Positions 1 to 6,347 of a stretch of DNA of 16,670 nucleotides are shown one piece after another; within the stretch, counting starts at the first letter, position 1, and each line of letters begins with the position of its first letter. This DNA comes from Desulfonema limicola (GTDB lineage Bacteria; Desulfobacterota; Desulfobacteria; Desulfobacterales; Desulfosalsimonadaceae): the NCBI GenBank assembly GCA_020722245.1, contig DYLE01000029.1, positions 1-16,670 of the forward strand, given 5' to 3'. The translations under genes were made by a program, and so were the position numbers. A model generated the notes under the pieces. The model saw only the letters and a list, made by a program, of their open reading frames with translations. It made no database searches and had not been told where the DNA came from.

Positions 1-1
1 G

Positions 2-1303
2 CATATTTTAGAAGGCCTGATCCTTGCTTTAGACCGGATCGACGAGGTCATTGAACTGATTCGAAGCGCCGCCTCGCCGGCCGAGGCCAAATCCCGGCTC
101 ATGACCCGCCTGGAGCTCAGCGACATTCAGGCTCAGGCCATTCTCGACATGAGGCTGCAACGCCTCACCGGTCTGGAGCGTGAAAAAATCAAGCAGGAGC
201 ATGTGGAGGTGCTTCAGGACATCGCCCGGTTTAAGGAGATCCTCTCCAGCGAACGGATCGTGCTGACCCTCATTAAGGATGAACTCACGCAGATTCAGGA
301 GGCATTCGGCGACAGCCGCCGGACCAGAATCGTATCCGAAACCAGGGAGATCACCCTGGAGGACCTGATCGTCGAAGAGGACATGGCGGTGACCATCTCC
401 CACATCGGGTATATCAAGCGCAACCCCATCTCCATGTACCGACAACAGCAGCGCGGCGGAAAGGGAAGGATCGGCATGGAGACCAAGGAGGAGGATTTTG
501 TCGAGCACCTCTTTGTCGCCTCCACCCATCACACCTTTCTCTTTTTTACGAATCAGGGAAGGGTGTACTGGTGCAAGGTGTATGATATTCCCCAGAGCGG
601 CCTGTCCACCCGGGGTAAAGCCATTGTCAACCTTTTAAACTTTAAGCCGGAGGAGCGGCTGGCCACGGTGCTGGCGGTGCCTCAGTTCGAGGCGGGTCAT
701 CACGTGCTTCTCGCCACCCGCAGCGGGCTCGTCAAAAAAACCGACATCATGGCCTTCAGCCGTCCCCGTTCCGGCGGAATCATCGCCGTGAACCTGGCCG
801 AGGGCGATGAGCTGATCGCCGCCAGGCTCACCGACGGCACACAGAACGTGTTTTTATGCTCATGGCTCGGCCAGTCCATACGGTTTCATGAATCCGACGT
901 GCGGCAGACCGGACGCAGCGCCATGGGCGTGATGGGAATGCGGCTGGAAGAAGGGGACCATCTGGTGGGCATGACGGTGCTGACCCAGGGCCAGACCCTG
1001 TTTACGGCCACCGAGAACGGTTACGGAAAGCGGACCCTCATCGATGAGTACCCGCTTCAAAAGCGGGGTGGAAAGGGCGTGATCACCATTAAAACCAGCG
1101 AACGCAACGGCCGGGGGGTGACCATCCTGGTGGTGAATGAAGAGGACGAGGTGATGCTGGTGACCGACGGCGGAAAGATCATCCGCCAGCCGATCAGCGG
1201 CATATCTGTGATCAGCCGGAACACCCAGGGGGTGAAGCTGATGGACCTGGAGCCCGGGGAGCATCTGGTGAGCGCGGCCCGCCTGGCGGAAAGGGAGGAC
1301 TGA
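2..1303 (+). CDS. gyrA: DNA gyrase subunit A, C-terminal part (5' end outside window)
   Basis: This is the end of the breakage-reunion subunit of DNA gyrase, the type II topoisomerase that introduces negative supercoils using ATP. The frame is open from base 2, so the gene begins upstream. The first visible residues (HILEGLILALDRIDEVIELI) and the later IQAQAILDMRLQRLTGLERE are the conserved end of the GyrA coiled-coil and gate region. The rest is the six-bladed DNA-wrapping C-terminal domain. A GyrA box (QQRGGKG, about 440-465) is present; it is what separates GyrA from ParC. Repeated blade motifs of the RGGKG type recur near 1066-1080. The protein ends in a short AEREDstop with no long acidic tail. 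The stop is followed after one base by gpsA, and AGGGAGG at the end of gyrA serves as the gpsA ribosome-binding site, so the two are translationally close. The active-site tyrosine and ATP functions lie outside the window or in GyrB. Confidence 0.96.
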   Translation, partial: HILEGLILALDRIDEVIELIRSAASPAEAKSRLMTRLELSDIQAQAILDMRLQRLTGLEREKIKQEHVEVLQDIARFKEILSSERIVLTLIKDELTQIQEAFGDSRRTRIVSETREITLEDLIVEEDMAVTISHIGYIKRNPISMYRQQQRGGKGRIGMETKEEDFVEHLFVASTHHTFLFFTNQGRVYWCKVYDIPQSGLSTRGKAIVNLLNFKPEERLATVLAVPQFEAGHHVLLATRSGLVKKTDIMAFSRPRSGGIIAVNLAEGDELIAARLTDGTQNVFLCSWLGQSIRFHESDVRQTGRSAMGVMGMRLEEGDHLVGMTVLTQGQTLFTATENGYGKRTLIDEYPLQKRGGKGVITIKTSERNGRGVTILVVNEEDEVMLVTDGGKIIRQPISGISVISRNTQGVKLMDLEPGEHLVSAARLAERED

Positions 1304-1304
1304 G

Positions 1305-2330
1305 ATGAGCGCCGATTCCGCCGCCATCGGCGTGGTGGGCGCCGGAAGCTGGGGGACCGCCCTGGCCGGCCTGCTGGCTGAAAAGGGATACAAGATCGAT
1401 CTCTGGGCCTATGAAACCGAGGTCAAGAGAAGCATCGTCCAGTCCCGTGAGAACAGGCTTTATCTCCCCGGGGTGAAGCTTTCCCCCCAGGTTTCCGCCT
1501 CCACCGAACTGGCTGAAGTGGTTTTCGAAAAGGAGCTGATTCTGATCGTGGTGCCGTCGCATCACATGCGAAAAGTCGCCCAGAACGCCGCACCGCATTT
1601 AAATCCTCGAGCCATCGTTGTTTCAGCATCCAAGGGGATTGAAGAAAAAACCCACCTCACCATGACCGGGGTGTTGAAACAGGCGCTGCCGGACGGGTTT
1701 GCCCAGCGACTGGCCGCCCTGTCAGGCCCCAGCTTCGCCCGGGAGGTGGCGCAACAAACGCCCACCGCGGTCGTGGCGGCATCTGCCGATCCCTCGGTGG
1801 CGACTTATGTGCAGCATGTTTTCGCCTCCCCTTTTTTCCGGGTCTATACGAATGAGGATGTGATCGGCGTGGAGCTGGGCGGGGCGGTCAAAAACGTGAT
1901 CGCCATCGCTTCGGGCATCGTTGACGGCCTGGGTCTGGGTTTAAACACACGGGCCGCCCTGATTACAAGAGGACTGGCGGAAATCCGCCGCCTGGGAATC
2001 CAGTTGGGGGCAAACCCCCATACCTTCTCAGGTCTTTCGGGCATGGGAGACCTGGTGCTGACCTGCACCGGCGCCCTCAGTCGGAACCACACCGTGGGCA
2101 AGCGGATCGGGGAAGGGCGGTCCCTGGAAGAGGTCCTTTCGGAGATGCGGATGGTCGCGGAAGGGGTGAAAACCGCCCGATCCGTCTACAGCCTGTCCAA
2201 AAAAATCGGGGTTGAGATGCCGATCTCCCATGCGGTGTATGCGGTCCTGTATGAAGGGCTTTCCCCCAGGGAGGCGGTTTACCGGCTGATGACCCGCGAT
2301 TTGAAGGATGAGATGGATGACCTCCGATAG
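1305..2330 (+). CDS. gpsA: NAD(P)H-dependent glycerol-3-phosphate dehydrogenase
   Basis: The protein (341 aa, the usual family length) reduces dihydroxyacetone phosphate to sn-glycerol 3-phosphate in the cytoplasm, the first step of phospholipid synthesis. Seen in the sequence: an N-terminal Rossmann dinucleotide motif G12-A-G14-S-W-G17, the VVPSH segment, SKGIE, LSGPSFAREV, the catalytic-lysine motif ELGGAVKNV with K196, NTRAALITRGLAE, and the substrate-binding GLSGMGDLVLTCTG followed by SRNHTVG. All are standard GpsA signatures and none is damaged. The ATG at 1305 has AGGGAGG (1292-1298) seven bases upstream, which fixes the start. It sits one base after gyrA and overlaps the start of radC, so it is part of the gyrA operon. 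Confidence 0.97.
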   Translation: MSADSAAIGVVGAGSWGTALAGLLAEKGYKIDLWAYETEVKRSIVQSRENRLYLPGVKLSPQVSASTELAEVVFEKELILIVVPSHHMRKVAQNAAPHLNPRAIVVSASKGIEEKTHLTMTGVLKQALPDGFAQRLAALSGPSFAREVAQQTPTAVVAASADPSVATYVQHVFASPFFRVYTNEDVIGVELGGAVKNVIAIASGIVDGLGLGLNTRAALITRGLAEIRRLGIQLGANPHTFSGLSGMGDLVLTCTGALSRNHTVGKRIGEGRSLEEVLSEMRMVAEGVKTARSVYSLSKKIGVEMPISHAVYAVLYEGLSPREAVYRLMTRDLKDEMDDLR

Positions 2331-3075
2331 CGAAAGCCTGAAAAAACATAAGGGGGAAGGGCATCGGCAGCGGCTGAGGGAACGGTTCCTTGCCTCGGGC
2401 CTGAGCGGGTTTCTTGATTACGAGGTGGTGGAGCTGCTGCTCACCCTGGGCACGCCGCGAAGGGACTGCAAGGATGCAGCCAAGGCCGCCATCCAAAAAT
2501 TCAAATCCCTGCGGGGGGTAATGGAAGCCGGTGTGGCCGAGCTTTGCACGGTCAAAGGGATCGGGCCGAAGAATGTGTTCAGCATCAGGCTGATTCAAGC
2601 GGTTTCCGAGCGCTATCTTGAGGAGAGGGTGCTCATGAAGGAACCCCTAAACAACTCCAAGGCGCTTTTTGATTACCTCTATTCCAGCATGTCCTCAAAA
2701 CACCAGGAGTGTTTCAAGGTGATTTTTCTGGATGCGAAAAACCGGGTGATTGCGGCCGAAGACCTTTTTAAGGGCACCTTGACCGCAAGCGCGGTCTATC
2801 CCCGGGAGGTGGTTCGCGCGGCCCTGGACCGCCATGCCGCCGCGGTGATCTTCGCGCACAATCACCCCTCGGGGGATCCGGAACCGTCGGATGCGGATTT
2901 TTCCATCACCCGGCAGCTGGTTTTCGCCTGCCTGACCATGGGCATTCTGGTCCACGAGCACCTGGTGATCGGCGACAACCGGTATTTCAGCTTTGCGGAC
3001 AACGGGTATATCGCGTCCATGCACGGCGAGTTTCAAAAGGAAGCATCCAGGCAGCTATCGCTCCATGAAGCCTGA
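2317..3075 (+). CDS. radC: RadC family JAB/MPN-domain protein
   Basis: The protein (252 aa) has the RadC (DUF2466) architecture: an N-terminal UPF0758-type helical and helix-hairpin-helix part (ELCTVKGIGPKNVFSI, about residues 70-90) and a C-terminal metal-binding JAB/MPN domain. The JAMM motif is intact: H181-x-H183-x7-S191-x2-D194, within AHNHPSGDPEPSD. JAMM folds bind zinc and usually act as peptidases, but the biochemical role of RadC is unresolved; its old link to DNA repair is weak. An ATG at 2308 is in frame, but AAGGA (2304-2308) is correctly spaced only for the ATG at 2317, so I chose 2317 (MTSDSESLKK). The start overlaps the gpsA end by 14 nt and the end overlaps the next gene by 11 nt, which suggests translational coupling. 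Confidence 0.93.
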   Translation: MTSDSESLKKHKGEGHRQRLRERFLASGLSGFLDYEVVELLLTLGTPRRDCKDAAKAAIQKFKSLRGVMEAGVAELCTVKGIGPKNVFSIRLIQAVSERYLEERVLMKEPLNNSKALFDYLYSSMSSKHQECFKVIFLDAKNRVIAAEDLFKGTLTASAVYPREVVRAALDRHAAAVIFAHNHPSGDPEPSDADFSITRQLVFACLTMGILVHEHLVIGDNRYFSFADNGYIASMHGEFQKEASRQLSLHEA

Positions 3076-3334
3076 AAACCCCCAAAAACCGCCTTGTTTC
3101 GGAGAGCTGGACCGGGTTTTTCCGTTAGGGGCCGATGGGCTTCGGCATTCACCCGATGCCTGCATGGTCTGTGAGCACCGGACCGAATGCCTGAAGGCCG
3201 CCATGAAAAAAAACGGCGGGCTGCGGGTTCGAGAGGAGATGGTCCACCGCGCCTATGCATCCGGAATGATCGGTTTTTGGCAAAGATGGTCGAAAATTAA
3301 ATACCTGAGGCAGCAGCGCAAAAAACAAACGTAA
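3065..3334 (+). CDS. Small four-cysteine protein, possible Fe-S or zinc binding
   Basis: I do not recognise a named family. The protein has 89 aa and is basic at its C-terminus. Cysteines occur only at C11, C33, C36 and C42, spaced C-x21-C-x2-C-x5-C, with FGELDRVFP after the first and L43-K-A-A after the last. This spacing fits the C-x(14-22)-C-x2-C-x5-C pattern of actinobacterial WhiB 4Fe-4S proteins, but the GIWGG-type turn of WhiB is absent and overall similarity looks low. The second half (VREEMVHRAYASGMIGFWQRWSKIKYLRQQRKK) is an amphipathic then strongly basic helix that could bind nucleic acid. The ATG overlaps the end of radC by 11 nt and the stop lies 24 nt before pgk, so it is an operon member and very probably real. 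I infer a metal-binding small regulatory or accessory protein; the function is unknown. Confidence 0.78.
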   Translation: MKPENPQKPPCFGELDRVFPLGADGLRHSPDACMVCEHRTECLKAAMKKNGGLRVREEMVHRAYASGMIGFWQRWSKIKYLRQQRKKQT

Positions 3335-3358
3335 ACCGTTTTTAAAAGGAGAAATGGC

Positions 3359-4543
3359 ATGCGCTCCATCAAGGATATCGAGGTTTCCGGAAAACGGGTG
3401 CTGGTCCGGGTGGATTTTAATGTCCCCCTCGACAATCAGCAGAATATCACCGATGACACCCGGATTCGCGCGGTGCTTCCCACGCTCCGGTATGTGCTGG
3501 ACAACGACGGCGCCCTGGTGGTCATGTCCCACATGGACCGGCCCAAGGGGAAGGTGGTTGACAAATACCGCCTGGCGCCCGTGGCCAAGCGGCTGGGAAG
3601 GATTCTGGGGCTCAAGGTGAGCATGGCGCCCGATTGCATCGGGCCGGAGGTGAAGCGGATGGTGGATGACCTCAAACCCGGCCAGATCGTTCTGCTGGAG
3701 AACCTTCGGTTTCACAAGGAAGAGCAGGAGAACGACGACGCCTTTGCCAAGGAACTCGCCTCCCTGGGGGATGTCTATATCAACGACGCCTTTGCCGTAT
3801 CCCACCGGGAACACGCCTCGGTATCCGCCATCACCAAATACGTAAAAAGCTGCGGGGCGGGTTTTCTGCTGATCAAGGAGATGGACTACTTTCATGAGGC
3901 CATGGGCAACCCCCGGCGGCCCCTGGTGGCGATCATCGGCGGGGCAAAGGTTTCAAGCAAGCTCGGCGCCCTGAAAAATATGTTGAAAAACGTCGATAAG
4001 TTCATCATCGGCGGCGCCATGGCCAATACCTTTTTAAAAAGCAAGGGGTATGACCTGGGCGGCTCCATGATCGAAGAGGGGCTTGTGGAGGAGGCCGGCC
4101 AGATCATGCGCCAGGCCATTGCCAGCGGGATCAAGTTTTATCTGCCGGTGGACGCCGTGGTGGCCAATCAGCTCGATCCCAAGGCGGATGTGAAAACCGT
4201 GCCCATTCAGGAAATCCCCAAGGGCTGGATGGCCTTGGATATCGGCCCTGCCACTTCCCGCCTGTTCGCGGAGGTGCTGGATAACGCAAAAACGATTATC
4301 TGGAACGGCCCCATGGGGGTGTTTGAGATGGACGCCTTCAGCCGGGGCACGATCTCTCTGGTTTACAGCGTGGCCAATTCCTATGCCCTGACCATCGTGG
4401 GCGGCGGGGACACGGATGTGGCCGTGCATTCCACCGGCCAGAGCGACCGGTTTTCCTATATCTCCACCGGAGGCGGCGCTTTTCTCTACCTCATGGAGGG
4501 AAAGGCCCTTCCGGGGGTGACCGCTCTGGAACGCGCAGGTTAA
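3359..4543 (+). CDS. pgk: Phosphoglycerate kinase
   Basis: Cytoplasmic glycolytic and gluconeogenic enzyme (394 aa, normal length) that transfers phosphate between 1,3-bisphosphoglycerate and ADP. Seen: VLVRVDFNVPL near the N-terminus with the substrate-binding Arg, Asp and Asn; SHMDRPKG with H58 and R61; LLENLRFHKEE; NDAFAVSHREHAS; the nucleotide-binding GGAKVSSKLGAL; WNGPMGVFE; and the C-terminal GGGDTDVAV and STGGGAFL. Two normally invariant stretches are altered: SHLGRPKG reads SHMDRPKG and NDAFGTAHRxHAS reads NDAFAVSHREHAS. The residues that contact substrate are kept, so I take it as functional and from a divergent clade. The start at 3359 follows AGGAG (3347-3351) by seven bases. An ATG at 3354 is out of frame. 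Confidence 0.96.
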   Translation: MRSIKDIEVSGKRVLVRVDFNVPLDNQQNITDDTRIRAVLPTLRYVLDNDGALVVMSHMDRPKGKVVDKYRLAPVAKRLGRILGLKVSMAPDCIGPEVKRMVDDLKPGQIVLLENLRFHKEEQENDDAFAKELASLGDVYINDAFAVSHREHASVSAITKYVKSCGAGFLLIKEMDYFHEAMGNPRRPLVAIIGGAKVSSKLGALKNMLKNVDKFIIGGAMANTFLKSKGYDLGGSMIEEGLVEEAGQIMRQAIASGIKFYLPVDAVVANQLDPKADVKTVPIQEIPKGWMALDIGPATSRLFAEVLDNAKTIIWNGPMGVFEMDAFSRGTISLVYSVANSYALTIVGGGDTDVAVHSTGQSDRFSYISTGGGAFLYLMEGKALPGVTALERAG

Positions 4544-4574
4544 AGCGGCTTAGGTCCTTGCCGGAAACCGGTTC

Positions 4575-5267
4575 ATGAGCCGAATCAGACCTTTCATCGC
4601 CAGGTATCGGTTTCAGATTCTGGCAGCCGCATGCCTGATCCTTTTGGGGGTTGTCTTTTGGGACAGGCTTGCGGCGTTGTATGGTTTCCTCACCGACCGG
4701 GAAGGGATCAAGGGGTATGTCGCCTCCTTTGGGCCTGCGGCGCCTCTGGTGTTTATCGTGGTTCAGGTGCTTCAGGTGGCCTTTGCCCCGGTTCCGGGCG
4801 AGCTCAGCGGGCTGATCGGCGGTTACCTGTTCGGCAGCGCGATGGGGTTTATCTACTCCTCCATCGGGCTCGCCCTGGGGTCTGGCGTAAACTTCGGAAT
4901 CGGCCGCCTGCTGGGGGAGCGGGTCGTTCACCGGCTGATACCCGAAGAGCGATGGCGGCGGCTGGACACCTTCCTCACCCACCAGGGGGTGTTTGTCCTT
5001 CTTGTCTGTTTTATCTTTCCCGGTTTTCCCAAGGACTACCTCTGCCTGTTTTTAGGGCTGACGGGCCTGCCGTTTAAGGTCTTTATCCTGCTTGCAGCCC
5101 TGGGGCGCATGCCCGGCACCCTGATGCTGAGCATTCAGGGAAGTCTGTTATACGACCGTCATTACGGCGTCTTTGCCCTTATTCTGGGCGTTTGTCTGGT
5201 GGTGGTCATCGCCTACCTTTACCGGTTTCGAATCTATCGCTGGATTGAGCGGTTCAACCGAAGGTAG
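4575..5267 (+). CDS. TVP38/TMEM64 (DedA-like, SNARE-associated) membrane protein
   Basis: A 230-aa integral inner-membrane protein. Hydrophobic segments lie roughly at residues 14-32, 52-75, 82-105, 135-160, 163-183 and 193-217, with a basic C-terminus. The stretch from APVPGELSGLIGGYLFG through the Gly-rich helix IGLALGSGVNFGIGRLLGER, and then IFPGFPKDYLCLFLGLTGLP, is the typical VTT (SNARE-associated, PF09335-type) core, including the FPGFPKD loop. Members of this superfamily are linked to lipid scrambling or flipping and to membrane homeostasis. I cannot assign a substrate. It lies 31 nt after pgk with no convincing Shine-Dalgarno before the ATG, and it is the last gene of the gyrA run. 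Confidence 0.88.
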   Translation: MSRIRPFIARYRFQILAAACLILLGVVFWDRLAALYGFLTDREGIKGYVASFGPAAPLVFIVVQVLQVAFAPVPGELSGLIGGYLFGSAMGFIYSSIGLALGSGVNFGIGRLLGERVVHRLIPEERWRRLDTFLTHQGVFVLLVCFIFPGFPKDYLCLFLGLTGLPFKVFILLAALGRMPGTLMLSIQGSLLYDRHYGVFALILGVCLVVVIAYLYRFRIYRWIERFNRR

Positions 5268-5314
5268 TCTTCAAAAGACCGATCCCCACGCGGGTTTTTG
5301 CGGTTGAATTTCTA

Positions 5315-5350
5315 TTGACTATTTATATGGATTATCATAAAAGATATAGT
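5315..5350 (+). promoter_or_regulatory. Putative promoter/operator region of the selenoperoxiredoxin gene
   Basis: A sharply AT-rich stretch in an otherwise GC-rich sequence, just upstream of a strong ribosome-binding site. TTGACT (5315-5320) is a good -35. Possible -10 hexamers are TAAAAG at 17 nt spacing or TATAGT at 24 nt, and neither is ideal. TTATATGGATTATCATAA (5323-5340) is an imperfect dyad of the size and base composition of Fur/PerR-type boxes, which would suit a peroxide-response gene, but the match is loose. The regulator is inference only. Confidence 0.35.
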
Positions 5351-5376
5351 AATTAGAAATCATTCCAAACCGCAAG

Positions 5377-5384
5377 AAGGAGGA
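5377..5384 (+). promoter_or_regulatory. Strong ribosome-binding site for the long peroxiredoxin start
   Basis: AAGGAGGA lies five bases before the ATG at 5389. It supports translation of a 42-residue, Cys9-containing, Lys/Glu-rich N-terminal extension ahead of the conserved peroxiredoxin domain. Confidence 0.7.
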
Positions 5385-5388
5385 TTCC

Positions 5389-6123
5389 ATGCCCAAAGAA
5401 ATGAGCGTCGGTTGCGCGCGTCCCACCGGAGGCCCGGTGGGAGAAGGCGCAAAAAAAGCATCCTCGAAAAACGAAAAGGAAAAGGAAAAAACAGCGGTCC
5501 AGGAGGTCAGCCCCATGATTCAGATCGGAAAAAAGGTGCCGGATTTTACCGCCCCCGGGTATCACCAGGGGAAATTCATCTCCATACAGCTTTCGGAATA
5601 CCTCGGCAAATGGGTGCTGTTATGCTTTTATCCGGGCGACTTCACCTTTGTCTGAGCGACGGAGATTTCGGCAGTTGCCGAAAAATACGCCGAGTTCCAG
5701 AAGCTGGGGGTGGAGGTCCTTTCCGTAAGCATCGACAGCGTGTTTGTTCACAAGATGTGGAATGACAATGAGCTGTCCAAGATGGTGGAGGGCGGCGTCC
5801 CCTTCCCCATGCTGTCGGACGCCGGCGGAAGGGTCGGAAAGGTTTACGGGGTGTTTGATGAAGACGCCGGGGTGGAAAACCGCGGCCGGTTCCTCATCGA
5901 CCCGGACGGCGCGGTTCAGGGGTATGAGGTGTTGACACCACCGGTGGGCCGGAACATTCAGGAAACCCTTCGGCAGATTCAGGCGTTCCAGTTTGTGAGA
6001 AAGAGCAAGGGGAAGAAGGCCACCCCTTCGGGCTGGCAGCCGGGCAAGGTCTCCCTGACTCCGGGTCCGGATCTGGTGGGCAATGTATGGAAGGTGTGGA
6101 AAACATCCATGGCCTTTGATTAA
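5389..6123 (+). CDS. prxU: Selenocysteine-containing peroxiredoxin (AhpC/Prx family), UGA at 5653-5655 read as Sec
   Basis: A thiol/selenol peroxidase that reduces hydrogen peroxide and organic hydroperoxides. The frame is continuous from 5389 to a TAA at 6121-6123 apart from one TGA at 5653-5655. Translation around it gives FYPGDFTFV-U-ATEISAVAEKY, where the family has its peroxidatic cysteine (FYPxDFTFVCPTE). Conserved sequence continues in the same frame on the far side (VEVLSVSIDSVFVHKMW, GVPFPMLSDAGG, RGRFLIDPDG, PPVGRNIQETLRQIQAFQ, ATPSGWQPG), so this is recoding and not a pseudogene. The full product is 244 aa with Sec89. Starting at 5515 it is 202 aa with Sec47, matching the Cys46/47 position of typical AhpC. 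The usual C-terminal resolving cysteine is absent (ATPSGW where 2-Cys enzymes have a CPAxW-type motif). The only cysteines are C9 and one in VLLCFYPGD. Both candidate starts have strong Shine-Dalgarno sequences. The gene has its own promoter region and terminator. Automated callers would report two fragments. Confidence 0.93.
5501..5507 (+). promoter_or_regulatory. Second strong ribosome-binding site, inside the coding region
   Basis: AGGAGGT lies seven bases before the in-frame ATG at 5515, which opens the conserved domain (MIQIGKKVPDF). In codons it reads through the Gln-Glu-Val of the extension, so it could be chance, but the match and spacing are as good as those of the upstream site. Confidence 0.55.
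5656..5686 (+). promoter_or_regulatory. bSECIS-like hairpin directing selenocysteine insertion
   Basis: Directly after the recoded UGA, TTTCGGC (5666-5672) and GCCGAAA (5677-5683) form a perfect 7-bp stem closed by the tetraloop AGTT. The apical loop starts 17 nt after the UGA and has a G at its second position. This agrees with the known bacterial SECIS rules: a small loop with G in the first two bases, 16-37 nt from UGA. SelB would bind here during translation. Confidence 0.8.
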
Positions 6124-6244
6124 CCCTACAACCTGACTTATCAAAATAAGCAACTGGACTTATTTGATTTATCGAATTTTCGAGCTTTTCGATTTTTTCT
6201 TTGATTATCAGTTACTTAGTCTACAAATAACGTTGTAGGGTTAA
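6120..6244 (+). mobile_element. MITE-like 125-bp element with 13-bp perfect terminal inverted repeats
   Basis: TTAACCCTACAAC (6120-6132) and its exact reverse complement GTTGTAGGGTTAA (6232-6244) bound an AT-rich segment (about 30% GC against clearly GC-rich flanks) with no coding capacity. Internal hairpins are possible: CTTAT/ATAAG (6137-6150), ATCGAA/TTCGAT (6171-6193) and CTACAA/TTGTAG (6221-6238). The last competes with the outer stem. The ends carry TTAA on both sides, which could be a target duplication or part of the repeat. The TAA stop of the peroxiredoxin lies in the left repeat. A non-autonomous transposable element is the simplest reading; a structured RNA is the alternative. No second copy was seen in the window. 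Confidence 0.62.
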
Positions 6245-6276
6245 CGATTCGGGTTTGTAGATAAAACCAGACAAAG

Positions 6277-6308
6277 GGCCGTTTCGGGGTGACCGGAGCG
6301 GCCTTTTT
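6277..6308 (+). terminator. Rho-independent terminator after the selenoperoxiredoxin gene
   Basis: GGCCGTTTCGG (6277-6287) pairs with CCGGAGCGGCC (6293-6303) in an 11-bp stem with two G-U pairs and a GGTGA loop. TTTTT (6304-6308) follows immediately. It lies downstream of the MITE-like element, so the element would be transcribed as part of the 3' UTR. Confidence 0.75.
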
Positions 6309-6347
6309 GCCGCTTTGTGGAACCTGTTTTTTGGAAAATGATAAGGC

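Noticed and set aside
2308..2316. Upstream ATG at 2308 as the radC start
   Set aside because: The Shine-Dalgarno AAGGA overlaps this ATG and is correctly spaced only for the ATG at 2317.
5268..5310. Possible terminator after the TVP38-like gene (CCC-ACGC-GGG then TTTTT at 5285-5299)
   Set aside because: The stem is only three base pairs; too weak to call, although a transcription stop is expected there.
5656..6123. Peroxiredoxin read as a pseudogene with a nonsense mutation
   Set aside because: The stop falls precisely on the catalytic position, is followed by a SECIS-like hairpin, and the downstream frame is fully conserved.
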